64,000 bases of DNA, from the NCBI GenBank assembly GCA_023382535.1, contig JAHDWA010000009.1:169795-233794 (forward strand). The letters are read 5' to 3'. Position 1 is the stretch's first letter; the number at the start of each line of letters is the position of its first letter. The notes under the pieces were generated by a model that searched no databases, was not told the DNA's origin, and saw only the letters and a list, made by a program, of their open reading frames with translations. Position numbers and translations under genes: made by a program. This DNA comes from Anaerolineae bacterium (lineage in GTDB: Bacteria; Chloroflexota; Anaerolineae; 4572-78; J111). Shown one piece after another: positions 1 through 7,839 of this stretch.

Positions 1-672
1 AAGCTGGGCGGTATCCAGGCCCAGTTTGCGGGCAATCAAGGTATCGGGTACGGCGGCCAGGAGTGCCAGATAGGTCTGGATGACGGTTTGGCTGGTGCTA
101 GCCCCCTGGGCCAGGGCGGACTGCAACGCGGGCAGACCATGCTCGAAGGTGATGGCGTAGTCACTCACATATTCGGCGGCGATGCTGTCCCGCCCGGCAG
201 CGCTGGCCATGGCCTCGCGCAGGGTCACGTTTGGTTCGGCCCGCACGTCGTGCTCGACCTCGGCCTCCAGGCCACCCGGCGAGGCCAGCCGGATGGCCTC
301 GTAGACGGCGCGGGCATCTTCCACGGTCAAACCGTGCAGCACTCCGCTCAGGCTGTCCCGCAGCCTGCCGCTGCCGGTCAGGGCCGCTCGGGCCAGGGGG
401 GCAAACAGTAGGACGATGCCCAGGTTGGTGTTGGCTCGCGTCCACTGCCGGCGGGCGGCTATCGCGGCCACGATGGTCGCGCCAACGCCGCGCTCACCGG
501 CCCGGGCCATCTCCGGGCCAAGGGCCACCGCCCCGCGCAGAAAATCTTCATAGCTCATATCGTTGAAAGCCTGGGTAGGCGTAACGTTGCCGGGTTTTTC
601 AGCGCTGGCCTCCAGCAGGCAGGCCAACTGCGCCGCCGCGGCCACGGTCTCAGGCGTCCACGGTTCTGGCAA
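1..672 (-). CDS. CitG-like (triphosphoribosyl-dephospho-CoA synthase family) protein, C-terminus outside window
   Basis: Reading the minus strand from about 672 gives an unbroken frame to the window edge (224 codons), so the gene is partial at its C-terminus. The family signature EKPGNVTP lies at residues 25-32. An EAEVEHDV segment and DTLIARK near the window edge also fit the all-helical CitG/MdcB fold, which makes triphosphoribosyl-dephospho-CoA from ATP and dephospho-CoA. Homologues recur in H4MPT gene clusters of methylotrophs, so a role in cofactor biosynthesis is inferred rather than citrate lyase activation. It overlaps the end of the ATP-grasp gene by about 20 bases. The start is uncertain: TTG at 672 or GTG at 645, neither with a strong ribosome site. 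The family call is solid; the substrate is not known. Confidence 0.8.
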   Translation of the reverse strand, partial: MPEPWTPETVAAAAQLACLLEASAEKPGNVTPTQAFNDMSYEDFLRGAVALGPEMARAGERGVGATIVAAIAARRQWTRANTNLGIVLLFAPLARAALTGSGRLRDSLSGVLHGLTVEDARAVYEAIRLASPGGLEAEVEHDVRAEPNVTLREAMASAAGRDSIAAEYVSDYAITFEHGLPALQSALAQGASTSQTVIQTYLALLAAVPDTLIARKLGLDTAQL

Positions 673-1585
673 GGATGGGACGTTCGTCTTTAGCTGGCTG
701 CTGGCCGGCCACGGTTTCAAGGTAAAGCGCCATCTCCTCTGCAATATTGACCGGGCTGGCGGTTTGCAGCCCTTTCCAGCCGGGGATACTGTTCACTTCG
801 ATGAGATAAAGCCGGCCATCCGCCGCCGGCAGCAGGTCTACTCCGGCGTAGTCCACCCCGACAACCTGGGCGGCGCGGAGGCACAACGCTTCCTGTTCCA
901 GCGTCAGGCGGCAGAGACGAGCCTGCGCCCCGCGGGCGACGTTGGTCCGCCAGTCGTCCGAGACCCGCTCTATGGCCGCCACCACCCGCCCGCCGATGAC
1001 AAAGGCGCGGATGTCACAGCCGTTGTGGGGGATGGTTTCTTGCAGGTAGTAGACGGCTCGTTCCAGTTCGAGCGCCTTAAAGACCCGGTAGGCCACATCC
1101 CGGTCCTCAATGCGGACAATGCCCAGGCCCATCGCCCCAAACAGCGGTTTGACCACCACATCGCCGCCCAGCGCGGTGAACGCTTTCAAGGCATCGCCGA
1201 TGGTTTCGCAGGCGATGGTGCGCGGGGTCGGCAGTCCGGCCTGCTCCAGCAGCCCCGAGGTGTAGAGCTTATCTACGGTGCGCTCGATGGCGATAGGCCG
1301 GTTGACCACGCGCAGCCCCCGCGCTTCCAGAAGGTGCAGGCTGTCCATGCGAAAAATGAGCTGCTCCAGCGAGCCGGCCGGGATGAAGCGCACCAGGACC
1401 AGATCAAAACTGTCCAGGTCAGCCCCCAGGCTGCTCAGCCGGGGTGACAGGCCCACCCGGGCGTTCAGTTGGGTGATGGGCAGCAGGGTACACAGGTGGC
1501 CCCGCGCCTGGATCGCTCCCTGCAACTGCTCGGCGTGCCAGCCCGGGTTGGCCCCCAGAATAGCGACTTTCAAGCCCTTACTCAA
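650..1585 (-). CDS. RimK/MptN-type ATP-grasp ligase
   Basis: A 311-residue RimK-family ATP-grasp enzyme. After a Rossmann-like pre-ATP domain come VVNRPIAIERTVDK (about 93-106), the ATP-binding segment DVVVKPLFGAMGLGI (about 141-155) and the metal-binding end LYLIEVNSIPGWKG (about 260-273). RimK-like enzymes add glutamate to an acceptor through an acyl-phosphate. The archaeal homologue MptN glutamylates tetrahydromethanopterin to tetrahydrosarcinapterin. Its place between mch and a CitG-like gene supports a pterin or furan cofactor substrate. Translational coupling is likely: it overlaps mch by 8 bases upstream and the CitG-like gene downstream. RimK itself (ribosomal S6 modification) is the alternative but fits the context less well. 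Confidence 0.82.
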   Translation of the reverse strand: MSKGLKVAILGANPGWHAEQLQGAIQARGHLCTLLPITQLNARVGLSPRLSSLGADLDSFDLVLVRFIPAGSLEQLIFRMDSLHLLEARGLRVVNRPIAIERTVDKLYTSGLLEQAGLPTPRTIACETIGDALKAFTALGGDVVVKPLFGAMGLGIVRIEDRDVAYRVFKALELERAVYYLQETIPHNGCDIRAFVIGGRVVAAIERVSDDWRTNVARGAQARLCRLTLEQEALCLRAAQVVGVDYAGVDLLPAADGRLYLIEVNSIPGWKGLQTASPVNIAEEMALYLETVAGQQPAKDERPILARTVDA

Positions 1586-2531
1586 GGAAGGACCGTTTCA
1601 ACACCTCGACATTGACCTGCCCGGCGTGGAAGGTGCGCCCGCTGACCACGTTGGTCATAGAGATTTCGGCCGGGCTGAACAGCAGCGGGTCAACCTGGTA
1701 AAAGTCGAAGTTGTAGCCTTTAAAGGTGTCGTAGAAAGGTAAACCGTAATCCCTTGAGGTTGAGGCCGGCACGCGGGGGACCACTTCCTCCAGTTCGGCG
1801 TCGTCGGCGCGGACGGTGTAGTGAACCTGGCCGCCGTAGAGAATGGCGTCGTTGGTCCGGCCAATCGCCCGCAGGTCGCTCTTGGCTACCGGCGGCAGCG
1901 GGCACGTGCCGAGGCCGCTCAATACCTGGCGCAGATCAAAGCCCAGCTCGTGCAGCTTGTGCAGCCCGGTCTCAACTACCCGCGCTGCCACCTGGACGCC
2001 GCCGACCACGCAAGCCGTCGGCGCGATCAGCAGGGTCAGGTGACTGGGCGCGACCCCGGCTCGCTCGGCGATGTAGGCGGCAATTTCCTCCGGCGGCAAG
2101 GTGCGGCCTTCCAGGCACAGCACCGCCACGCGGGCCGGGTCGTTATAACCCAACTCATCGTATAGTTTTTCCTCAGCGCGGATCAGCGCTCGCGCCGGGC
2201 CGCTGCCCATGGCAAAGTATTTATCCTTGCTGACCTGCCAGCCAGCGTACTGGGCGGCCATGCAGGCCAGCCGCGGCTGGTCGGTGTGGACGGTCACTGC
2301 GGGCAGCCACCAGCCGTCCAGGGCCAGGTGGCTGAAGGTTAGCTTGCCCAGCCCGCCCATACAGACTCTGGCAAAGATGCGCCCGGCTTCCAACCCGCCC
2401 GGCGCTTCGATGCCGCAGTCAACCACGCGGGCGCCGTTTGGGAGTACATGGACGCTGACGCCCAGCCCCTCGGCATCGTCAATCAGCCGCTCGACCAGGG
2501 CCAGGGCGCGTTCGTTGAGTGAAAGGGCCAT
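1578..2531 (-). CDS. mch: Methenyl-H4MPT cyclohydrolase
   Basis: This 317-residue cytosolic protein is full length for Mch, which interconverts methenyl-H4MPT and N5-formyl-H4MPT. Recognisable family stretches are GGLEAGRIFARVCMGGLGKL (about 45-64), MGSGPARAL (about 107-115), LLIAPTACVVGGVQVAAR (about 166-183), the proline-rich GTCPLPPVAK (about 208-217) and YGGQVHYTV (about 231-239). The ATG at 2531 begins three bases after the fwdC stop, and its end overlaps the ATP-grasp gene by 8 bases. The gene therefore sits in a tightly coupled fwdA-ftr-fwdC-mch block. In the bacterial pathway it works downstream of Mtd and upstream of Ftr. I see no truncation or odd residue. Confidence 0.95.
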   Translation of the reverse strand: MALSLNERALALVERLIDDAEGLGVSVHVLPNGARVVDCGIEAPGGLEAGRIFARVCMGGLGKLTFSHLALDGWWLPAVTVHTDQPRLACMAAQYAGWQVSKDKYFAMGSGPARALIRAEEKLYDELGYNDPARVAVLCLEGRTLPPEEIAAYIAERAGVAPSHLTLLIAPTACVVGGVQVAARVVETGLHKLHELGFDLRQVLSGLGTCPLPPVAKSDLRAIGRTNDAILYGGQVHYTVRADDAELEEVVPRVPASTSRDYGLPFYDTFKGYNFDFYQVDPLLFSPAEISMTNVVSGRTFHAGQVNVEVLKRSFLE

Positions 2532-2534
2532 TGT

Positions 2535-3347
2535 TTATTCCTCCTGTAAAATTAGTATCTCTCCCCGGTTCAACTCGACCGCGTCGCCGCTCCAGCGCTG
2601 GTAGGAGCCGTTGAGGTGGGCGTCGCCAACCGGCAGTCCCAGGGAGCGAAGGTGGCGGAGGAAGATGGGCAGGAACGTGGGTTTGTAGGTGCAGGCAAAG
2701 GTAAAGGTGGGCAGCATTTCGGCAGGGTGCATGGAGATGATGGAACCGCGTTTCATACCCGCGCCGCTGCGCCAGCCAAGCTGGCCCAAAACGACGATGG
2801 TCCCGGCCAGCATGTTCACCCCGGTAAAGTCGCCGCTGTTGCCGCCGATGGCAATCAGCCCGCGCCGCAGCCCCCCGCCGACCTCGTTGCCGGCGCTGCC
2901 CAGCACAATGATCTCGCCGCCCTGCATGCCGACCGTGCCGCCGCGGTAGGCGCTGCCGACCAGGTGGCCGGCGCTGCCTTTGATCAGCAGCCGCCCGCCG
3001 GCCATTTCGGCCCCGACCCAATCGCCGGCATCACCTTCGACGATGATCTCGCCGCCGCGCATGCCCGCGCCGACATGCATGCCGGCATTGCCGTTGATGA
3101 CAATCCGGCCCTGGCTCATGCCGGCCCCAATCAGCTTGACCCGGCTCAGGTCGCCTTCCAGCCGGACCTCGCCGTTGCTTGACCCGCTGACCCGGAAGAA
3201 GTCGCCCAGGGCTGCTTTTTCATTGCCGTGTTGAACCGGCAGCGCGGCAATTTCCGCCTCGCTCAGCCCAGCCAGCCGGTCCGGGGAGATCACTTCGGCC
3301 TCGACCGGCACTGTGGAAGTAGTTTGTAAGGTTAATGTTATGCTCAT
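2535..3347 (-). CDS. fwdC: Formylmethanofuran dehydrogenase subunit C
   Basis: A 270-residue subunit of the formylmethanofuran dehydrogenase (Fwd/Fmd) or Fhc complex. The middle (about 65-215) is a right-handed beta-helix of repeated GxxxGxGMxxGxIxIxGxAGxxVG turns, the GXGXG fold shared with the glutamate synthase C-terminal domain. In known complexes FwdC bridges FwdA and FwdB and has no redox centre. The N-terminal 60 residues hold the FwdC-specific start with LAGLSEAEIAALPV, and the C-terminus carries the conserved EMLPTFTF stretch. It lies between ftr and mch with a three-base gap to mch. The upstream gap to ftr holds a short tandem repeat. Family identity is secure; redox versus hydrolytic complex must be decided from FwdB and FwdD. 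Confidence 0.95.
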   Translation of the reverse strand: MSITLTLQTTSTVPVEAEVISPDRLAGLSEAEIAALPVQHGNEKAALGDFFRVSGSSNGEVRLEGDLSRVKLIGAGMSQGRIVINGNAGMHVGAGMRGGEIIVEGDAGDWVGAEMAGGRLLIKGSAGHLVGSAYRGGTVGMQGGEIIVLGSAGNEVGGGLRRGLIAIGGNSGDFTGVNMLAGTIVVLGQLGWRSGAGMKRGSIISMHPAEMLPTFTFACTYKPTFLPIFLRHLRSLGLPVGDAHLNGSYQRWSGDAVELNRGEILILQEE

Positions 3348-3360
3348 AAAATTCCTCGTT

Positions 3361-3438
3361 TAGCAGGTAGCAAGTAGCAGGTAGCAGGTAGCACTCCTCG
3401 TTATCTGACGACTGGCTACTGACTACTGACTACTGATT
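3361..3438. repeat. GTAGC/CAGTAG tandem and inverted repeat between ftr and fwdC
   Basis: A run of TAGCAGG / TAGCAAG units is followed, inverted, by GGCTACTGACTACTGACTAC. It could form a long imperfect hairpin between the codirectional ftr and fwdC genes. The last units run into the ftr stop codon region and supply its C-terminal residues (VVSSQ). The same CAGTAGTCAGTAG vocabulary reappears at 12580-12666 and about 41790-41818. Confidence 0.7.
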
Positions 3439-4336
3439 GTCCAACACCATTTAACACCTGGTGCAGCTTGATCTGGTACTGGCCCAGCGTGCCGCCATAG
3501 TTGCCGGCGGATATCTGTAAGGCGTCGCCAGTCTCAACCGCCGCCAGAATCCCCCGCCGGGTGGCCTCTTCGACGGCGGGCAGGTCCAGGCCATCAATGA
3601 CGATTTCCAGCACGCTGCCAGCCTCGGGCGGGACCAGGGTTTCGGGGGCAAAGCCGCGCAGAGTGGGGCAGTAGGCGTCGTTGGTCGAGGCAAACATGCC
3701 CTTGTAGCGGGAGCGGGTTTTGCTGCCGCTGCGGACAATACCGCCGGGGAAGGGTAAAATGACGCCGGGGACAGTCCGCATCGCCGCCGCGGCGGCTTCG
3801 GTGGCCCGCAGCGTGGCCGGCACATCCCGGCCCAGGACAAGGATATTGCCGCCGCCAATGGCCGGCTGGACGCTGAAGCGCTCGTCCACCAGAAATTCGC
3901 CTTCCATGACCGGGATGCGCCAGAAGCGGCGGCCGTTCAGAACCTTGCTGATCTGGTAACCATCGCCAAAGAAGCGCAATTGCCCGCCGACCACCACCTT
4001 TTCGGGGGCCTCCAGGCCATCAAAACAGGCGGTCGTGGGGCAGGTCAGCACACACTGGCCCACCCGTTCCAGCAGGCGCTTGCCCATATCCTCGGCTTTG
4101 ACGGTGAAAAACAACACGCTCACGCCGGGACGCCCGTCCAGCGTCTCGTCCGGCGCAAGCTCGGCCTCGATGCCGGCTTCGCACTTGCAGCCGATAATCG
4201 AGGTGGCGAAGCCCGTCATGGATTGAGCCGCGTGCATGGCCCATTGGGGCGTCGCCGCGGTAATGATGACCCGGCTGGCCGCCATCTTGAAGGCTTCGGC
4301 AAAGGTATCAACAATCTCGGTATTTTTGATGTGCAT
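3416..4336 (-). CDS. ftr: Formylmethanofuran:H4MPT formyltransferase
   Basis: A 306-residue Ftr (FhcD in bacteria), which moves the formyl group between H4MPT and methanofuran; here the expected direction is formyl-H4MPT to formyl-MFR. Family features are the start TEIVDTFAEAF, IIGCKCEAGIE, QCVLTCPTTACFDGL, RFFGDGYQ, FPGGIVRSGSK and SAGNYGGTLGQYQI near the end. The start is set at the ATG at 4336, which has a GAGGAGC site seven bases upstream. An ATG 15 bases further upstream overlaps that region and is less likely. It lies between fwdA and fwdC. The last few residues are encoded by an intergenic repeat that appears to have replaced the original end. Confidence 0.95.
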   Translation of the reverse strand: MHIKNTEIVDTFAEAFKMAASRVIITAATPQWAMHAAQSMTGFATSIIGCKCEAGIEAELAPDETLDGRPGVSVLFFTVKAEDMGKRLLERVGQCVLTCPTTACFDGLEAPEKVVVGGQLRFFGDGYQISKVLNGRRFWRIPVMEGEFLVDERFSVQPAIGGGNILVLGRDVPATLRATEAAAAAMRTVPGVILPFPGGIVRSGSKTRSRYKGMFASTNDAYCPTLRGFAPETLVPPEAGSVLEIVIDGLDLPAVEEATRRGILAAVETGDALQISAGNYGGTLGQYQIKLHQVLNGVGQSVVSSQ

Positions 4337-4400
4337 AGAAATGCTCCTCATTGTTTAGAGCTTAATGTAACTGTAGACATTATTGGAATTAAGCCGAGAT

Positions 4401-4503
4401 ATGTCATTTCGAGCGACGAAGGAGCGAGAAATCCCTCCAGAGCCGTTCTTGAGCCAAGATTCGAGGGATTCCTCGTTCCGCTCCGCTCCACTCGGAATGA
4501 CAT
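4401..4503. repeat. 103-bp imperfect palindromic repeat (GTCATTTCGAGCG type)
   Basis: The left arm (4401-4436, beginning ATGTCATTTCGAGCG) and the right arm (4464-4503, ending CGGAATGACAT) are inverted copies of about 36-40 bases with some mismatches around a 27-base centre. It is a non-coding, MITE/REP-like palindrome between fwdA and ftr. Similar GTCATTTCGAGCG repeats occur in many bacterial genomes. A transcript through it would form a long hairpin. Confidence 0.8.
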
Positions 4504-4548
4504 GAGAACTTCGATCTGTATTTCCGATAAGCTCTTGTGTAAGTCGTA

Positions 4549-6195
4549 TTACTGATTAGTTGTCGGAACTACCTGATGCTCATGCAGGTATTTCTCGCTG
4601 ACGGCGTAATTCTCAAACTGGATGGTGTAGTAATCCTCAAAGAAAGGCCGGATAACCTCTTCGATCTTGGGGTCGTAGTCAGGGGCGACGTGGAGGATGC
4701 GCCCTTCGTGGTCCATGCGAAACTCGCCATCCTCGATAATCATCTGGCCGTCTTTGAAGACGTAGCGTGGCGTACTGAACATCTCCTCTTTGTCGTCACA
4801 TTCCATGTAGATGGTAATATCCGCATCCGCGCCGGGGCCTAAGTGGCCCTTGTCGGCTAGTCCCAGCAGCTTGGCGGGACCGGCGCGGGTGATGATGGCG
4901 ATCTCTTGCAGCGAGTACTCGCGCTCCAGGCCGTCGAGCAAGACGGTTTGCGCCATCGCCTTCTGGTTGACCGAGCGGACCTGCTCCAGGCGAAATTGTT
5001 TGTCCATGAGCAGGCGGATCAGCTTGGGATAGCTCATGAAGGAGCCGCCGTTGGGGTGGTCGGTGGAGAGGATCAGCCGCCAGGGGTCTTTGACCAGCAG
5101 GAACAGCTCCAGCCCGATGCCCCACTGCAAGGCGTGGACGTAATTTTTGTCGTTGTAGGCAAAGGGGACGATGCCGCAGCCGCTCTCGTGTTCGGTATCG
5201 GCGTTGACCCACTTGTTGCCGCTGACGTGGCGCAGCATCCAGCCAAGCGGGGCGTCGGCGGTCATGCCGGTGGCTTTGCCAAACATCACCTGGCCGACAT
5301 CGGCGCTGATCTGGGGATGGGTGTTGATGTACTCGGCCAGCTCGGCGGCCTTGGAGGTCGGCCTGCCGCCAAAGTCGCCGCCGTAGGAGTGAAACTGGAT
5401 GTGGGTCAGGTGGGCGCGGCGGCCGTCGGCAGCGCGCATGGTTTCGAGGGTGGTCTCGTAGTTGCCGGCGATGCCCAGGTTGTTGCAGTGAATGTGGGCC
5501 GGGTGGGGCAGGCCCAGGTCGTTGGCGACGTCAATCAGGGCCTTGATGACGTGGCGGGGGGTAAAGCCAAAGGCGTCAATTTCTTCGCCCAGGTTGGTGA
5601 TGTTGGCATTGCGCTGGCCTTTCCAGGGTTCGTCGCCGCCGGGGTTGACCAGTTTGATGGTGTAGGCCCGGCTGGCGTTGAGCCACCAGGCGACGGCCTC
5701 GCGGAACTCCTCATAGCGGCCCTCTTTGAGCAGACGGTAGAGCAGCACGTTGTTGCCCATGAGCACGTAGAAGCCTTTATCAATGATGGGCGTGTCGTGC
5801 AGCTCTTCCAGGGTGTGGCGCGCGCCGAGCGGCGTGACCGCCGCTTCCATCGCCGTGGTGTAGCCCAGGGCGGCGTAGCGGTAGCCGGTGGCAAAGGTGG
5901 ACGGGACCGTGCCGCCCGTGCCGGAGCGGGTGAAGGCTGTCCGCGGGTGAACGTCGAAGCGGTGATCTTCCGGCTGCAATTTGCGGGCCAGGTTGACCTT
6001 GGGGCCGGCGATGTGGCAGTGAATGTCCACCCCGCCGGGCATGACGACCATGCCGCTGGCGTCAATCCGTTTAGCCTCCGGCGGGACGGTGGCGACGATC
6101 TTGCCGTCCTGGATGCAGACGTCGGCTACCTCGCCGTCAATACCGTTGATCGGGTCGTACACCCGACCGTTGACGATCCGAAATGTTGCTGTCAT
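4549..6195 (-). CDS. fwdA: Formylmethanofuran dehydrogenase subunit A
   Basis: A 548-residue amidohydrolase-fold subunit that interconverts formyl-MFR and formate at a dinuclear metal site. Seen are the HCH metal ligands in GGVDIHCHIAGPK (about 53-65), the probable carboxylated lysine in AYTIKLVNPGG, the histidine in PAHIHCNNLG, the HIQFHSYGG stretch and the aspartate in ILSTDHPNG. All expected ligands appear present. The length is typical of FwdA/FhcA. It opens the second C1 block (fwdA-ftr-fwdC-mch). The repeat-filled gap to ftr is about 200 bases. A weak inverted repeat lies just upstream of the start (about 6216-6242). FwdA is common to archaeal Fwd and bacterial Fhc, so it does not by itself distinguish the two. 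Confidence 0.95.
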   Translation of the reverse strand: MTATFRIVNGRVYDPINGIDGEVADVCIQDGKIVATVPPEAKRIDASGMVVMPGGVDIHCHIAGPKVNLARKLQPEDHRFDVHPRTAFTRSGTGGTVPSTFATGYRYAALGYTTAMEAAVTPLGARHTLEELHDTPIIDKGFYVLMGNNVLLYRLLKEGRYEEFREAVAWWLNASRAYTIKLVNPGGDEPWKGQRNANITNLGEEIDAFGFTPRHVIKALIDVANDLGLPHPAHIHCNNLGIAGNYETTLETMRAADGRRAHLTHIQFHSYGGDFGGRPTSKAAELAEYINTHPQISADVGQVMFGKATGMTADAPLGWMLRHVSGNKWVNADTEHESGCGIVPFAYNDKNYVHALQWGIGLELFLLVKDPWRLILSTDHPNGGSFMSYPKLIRLLMDKQFRLEQVRSVNQKAMAQTVLLDGLEREYSLQEIAIITRAGPAKLLGLADKGHLGPGADADITIYMECDDKEEMFSTPRYVFKDGQMIIEDGEFRMDHEGRILHVAPDYDPKIEEVIRPFFEDYYTIQFENYAVSEKYLHEHQVVPTTNQ

Positions 6196-6277
6196 AAAAT
6201 CTCACTGCCTTTCCGTGGGGTGCGGGCTGTAGTCCGCATCCCAGCGTGAGGATAAAAAGTTTATAATTTTAGAGTTT

Positions 6278-6973
6278 TCACACCGTCGTTCCAAACAAGG
6301 CGCCGACGCCGGCCGTCAGGGCCATGGCCAGAGCGCCCCAGAAGGTGACCCGGGCCGTGCCGACGAGGATGCGCGCCCCGCCGGTATAAGCCGCTAACGC
6401 GCCGAGCAGGGCCAGAAAGAAGAGCGAAGTTCCCGCTACAAGCAGCCCCAGGTTGGCGGCAGGCGCAATGACGACGACCAGCAAAGGGAGGGCAGCGCCC
6501 ACGGCAAACGTGGCGGCGGACGTCAGCGCGGCCTGAACAGGCCGGGCGGTGATCGTTTCGGAGATGCCGAGTTCATCACGGGCATGGGCGGCCAGCGCAT
6601 CCCTGGTCATAAGTTGTTCGGCGACTTGTTGGGCCAGCCCCGCGTCAAGCCCTCGTTCGACATAGATGGCGGCCAGCTCTTTTTTCTCGTAATACTGATC
6701 GGTCGCCAGTTCCGTTCGCTCCCGTTCAATGTCCGCCTGCTCGGTATCCGACTGGGAGCTGACCGAAACGTACTCCCCCGCGGCCATAGACATGGCCCCG
6801 GCTACTAAACCGGCGACGCCGGCCACCAGTACCGCATTGTGGGCTGCATTTGACGCGGCTACCCCGACCACCAGACTGGCGGTGGAGACGATACCGTCGT
6901 TTGCGCCCAAAACGGCGGCGCGCAGCCAGCCGATATGCTGGGTCCGGTGCCGTTCACGATGGAAGACAGGCAT
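6278..6973 (-). CDS. VIT1/CCC1-family membrane transporter
   Basis: A 231-residue VIT/CCC1 protein; relatives move Fe2+ or Mn2+ across a membrane. The hallmark GWLRAAVLGANDGIVSTASL opens the first membrane helix, followed by GVAGLVAGAMSMAAGEYVSVSSQ. A charged cytoplasmic segment (about 70-130, rich in Glu and Lys) resembles the metal-binding domain, and three more helices follow near the C-terminus. The start was moved to the ATG at 6973, which has AAAGGA at a good distance; the longer upstream frame lacks a site. It belongs to the block that separates fwdB from fwdA. No link to C1 metabolism is visible, though iron supply for the Fe-S subunit is conceivable. Confidence 0.88.
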   Translation of the reverse strand: MPVFHRERHRTQHIGWLRAAVLGANDGIVSTASLVVGVAASNAAHNAVLVAGVAGLVAGAMSMAAGEYVSVSSQSDTEQADIERERTELATDQYYEKKELAAIYVERGLDAGLAQQVAEQLMTRDALAAHARDELGISETITARPVQAALTSAATFAVGAALPLLVVVIAPAANLGLLVAGTSLFFLALLGALAAYTGGARILVGTARVTFWGALAMALTAGVGALFGTTV

Positions 6974-7111
6974 GTTATTTTCCTTTCTCCCCCATGGTTC
7001 TTGCCGATGAAAGTAATGTTCTAAGCTGCTCAACGCTTGTTAGACTCGTTTTAGCACCTTAGAAATTGGATCCTTGCTGTTGGGTAAGAAAATTAGACAG
7101 AACCTACGGCA

Positions 7112-7163
7112 AGATTTACAGGATTAAATTTTAAGAAATCTGGTTAATCCTGTTAATCCTGTC
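7112..7163. repeat. ACAGGATTAA inverted/tandem repeat
   Basis: ACAGGATTAA at 7118-7127 is followed by two inverted copies (TTAATCCTGT at 7144-7153 and 7153-7162). This is a widespread intergenic palindrome type lying between the VIT and methyltransferase genes. Confidence 0.65.
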
Positions 7164-7195
7164 AGAAAATCGTGTTTGACTCTGGCTCGTCCACG

Positions 7196-7831
7196 TTAGG
7201 ATTTTCCAAAATTTATCGTGTAAGACAGCCGGCTGCCAAAAAAATCTCTCTCGACAAAGCCAACCGAATTCGCTGCACGGATCACGCTTTCCCGCCGCTG
7301 AAAATGGGGATCGGCGATGACCTCAGTTACCGATAAGATCCCTCCCGGTTTGAGACTCTCAAAAATCTCGGCCAGCGCCGCTTTTTGGCCGGGTATCTCT
7401 CCCAGCACCGTGACCAGCAGAGCGCGGTCATAGTGATTGCGCCCCAGTTTCCCCTCTCCGGCTCCGCCTTGCACAAATTGAATGTTCTCCAAATGTTCGG
7501 CCTGGGCCTTATCCCGAACCCGCTCCAGCATGCCGGGTTGAATATCAAAGGCGGTCACTTCGCCGGTCGGGCCGATTTCTTTCGCCACCGGAATGGTCAG
7601 CCGGCCGGGGCCGCAGCCAAAATCCAATACTTTCATGCCGGGTTCGAGCGCCAAATGCTGCATAATGGCGCGGGCGCTGTAATTTTTGAAGAAAGGGTTA
7701 TCCAATTCGACCAGCCAGCTTAACCATGTTGGACAGGGCAGGGATGCCCGGCGGGAAAAAAATCTCCAGACAAGCGCGATGAGGCCCAGGAGGACCATTA
7801 ATCTCAGGATGGTGTTAAAAAATGATCGCAT
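7196..7831 (-). CDS. Membrane-anchored class I SAM-dependent methyltransferase
   Basis: A 211-residue protein with one N-terminal hydrophobic helix (about 6-24, VLLGLIALVWRFF) followed by a Rossmann methyltransferase domain. Motif I is VLDFGCGPGRLTIPVA (about 69-84), the acidic residue ending strand 2 is in VTAFDIQPGML, and the GGILSVTEVIADPH strand lies near the end. The substrate is unknown. It starts eight bases after the ornithine-cyclodeaminase homologue ends, so the two are probably cotranscribed. The ATG at 7831 has only a weak purine-rich site. It lies in the block inserted between fwdB and fwdA. Confidence 0.75.
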   Translation of the reverse strand: MRSFFNTILRLMVLLGLIALVWRFFSRRASLPCPTWLSWLVELDNPFFKNYSARAIMQHLALEPGMKVLDFGCGPGRLTIPVAKEIGPTGEVTAFDIQPGMLERVRDKAQAEHLENIQFVQGGAGEGKLGRNHYDRALLVTVLGEIPGQKAALAEIFESLKPGGILSVTEVIADPHFQRRESVIRAANSVGFVERDFFGSRLSYTINFGKS

Positions 7832-7839
7832 CGCTATAC

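Noticed and set aside
563..1447. Long plus-strand open frame of 294 codons
   Set aside because: It is antisense to the MptN/RimK-like and CitG-like genes, has no ribosome site and a composition rich in Arg/Gly/His typical of a GC-driven shadow frame.
3361..3438. TAGCAGG repeats considered as a CRISPR array
   Set aside because: Units are 7-12 bases without spacers of constant length and no cas genes are near; a simple tandem/inverted repeat.
4906..6249. 447-codon plus-strand frame opposite fwdA
   Set aside because: Fully antisense to fwdA, Val/Gly/His-rich, with no recognisable domain; a mirror of fwdA codon bias.
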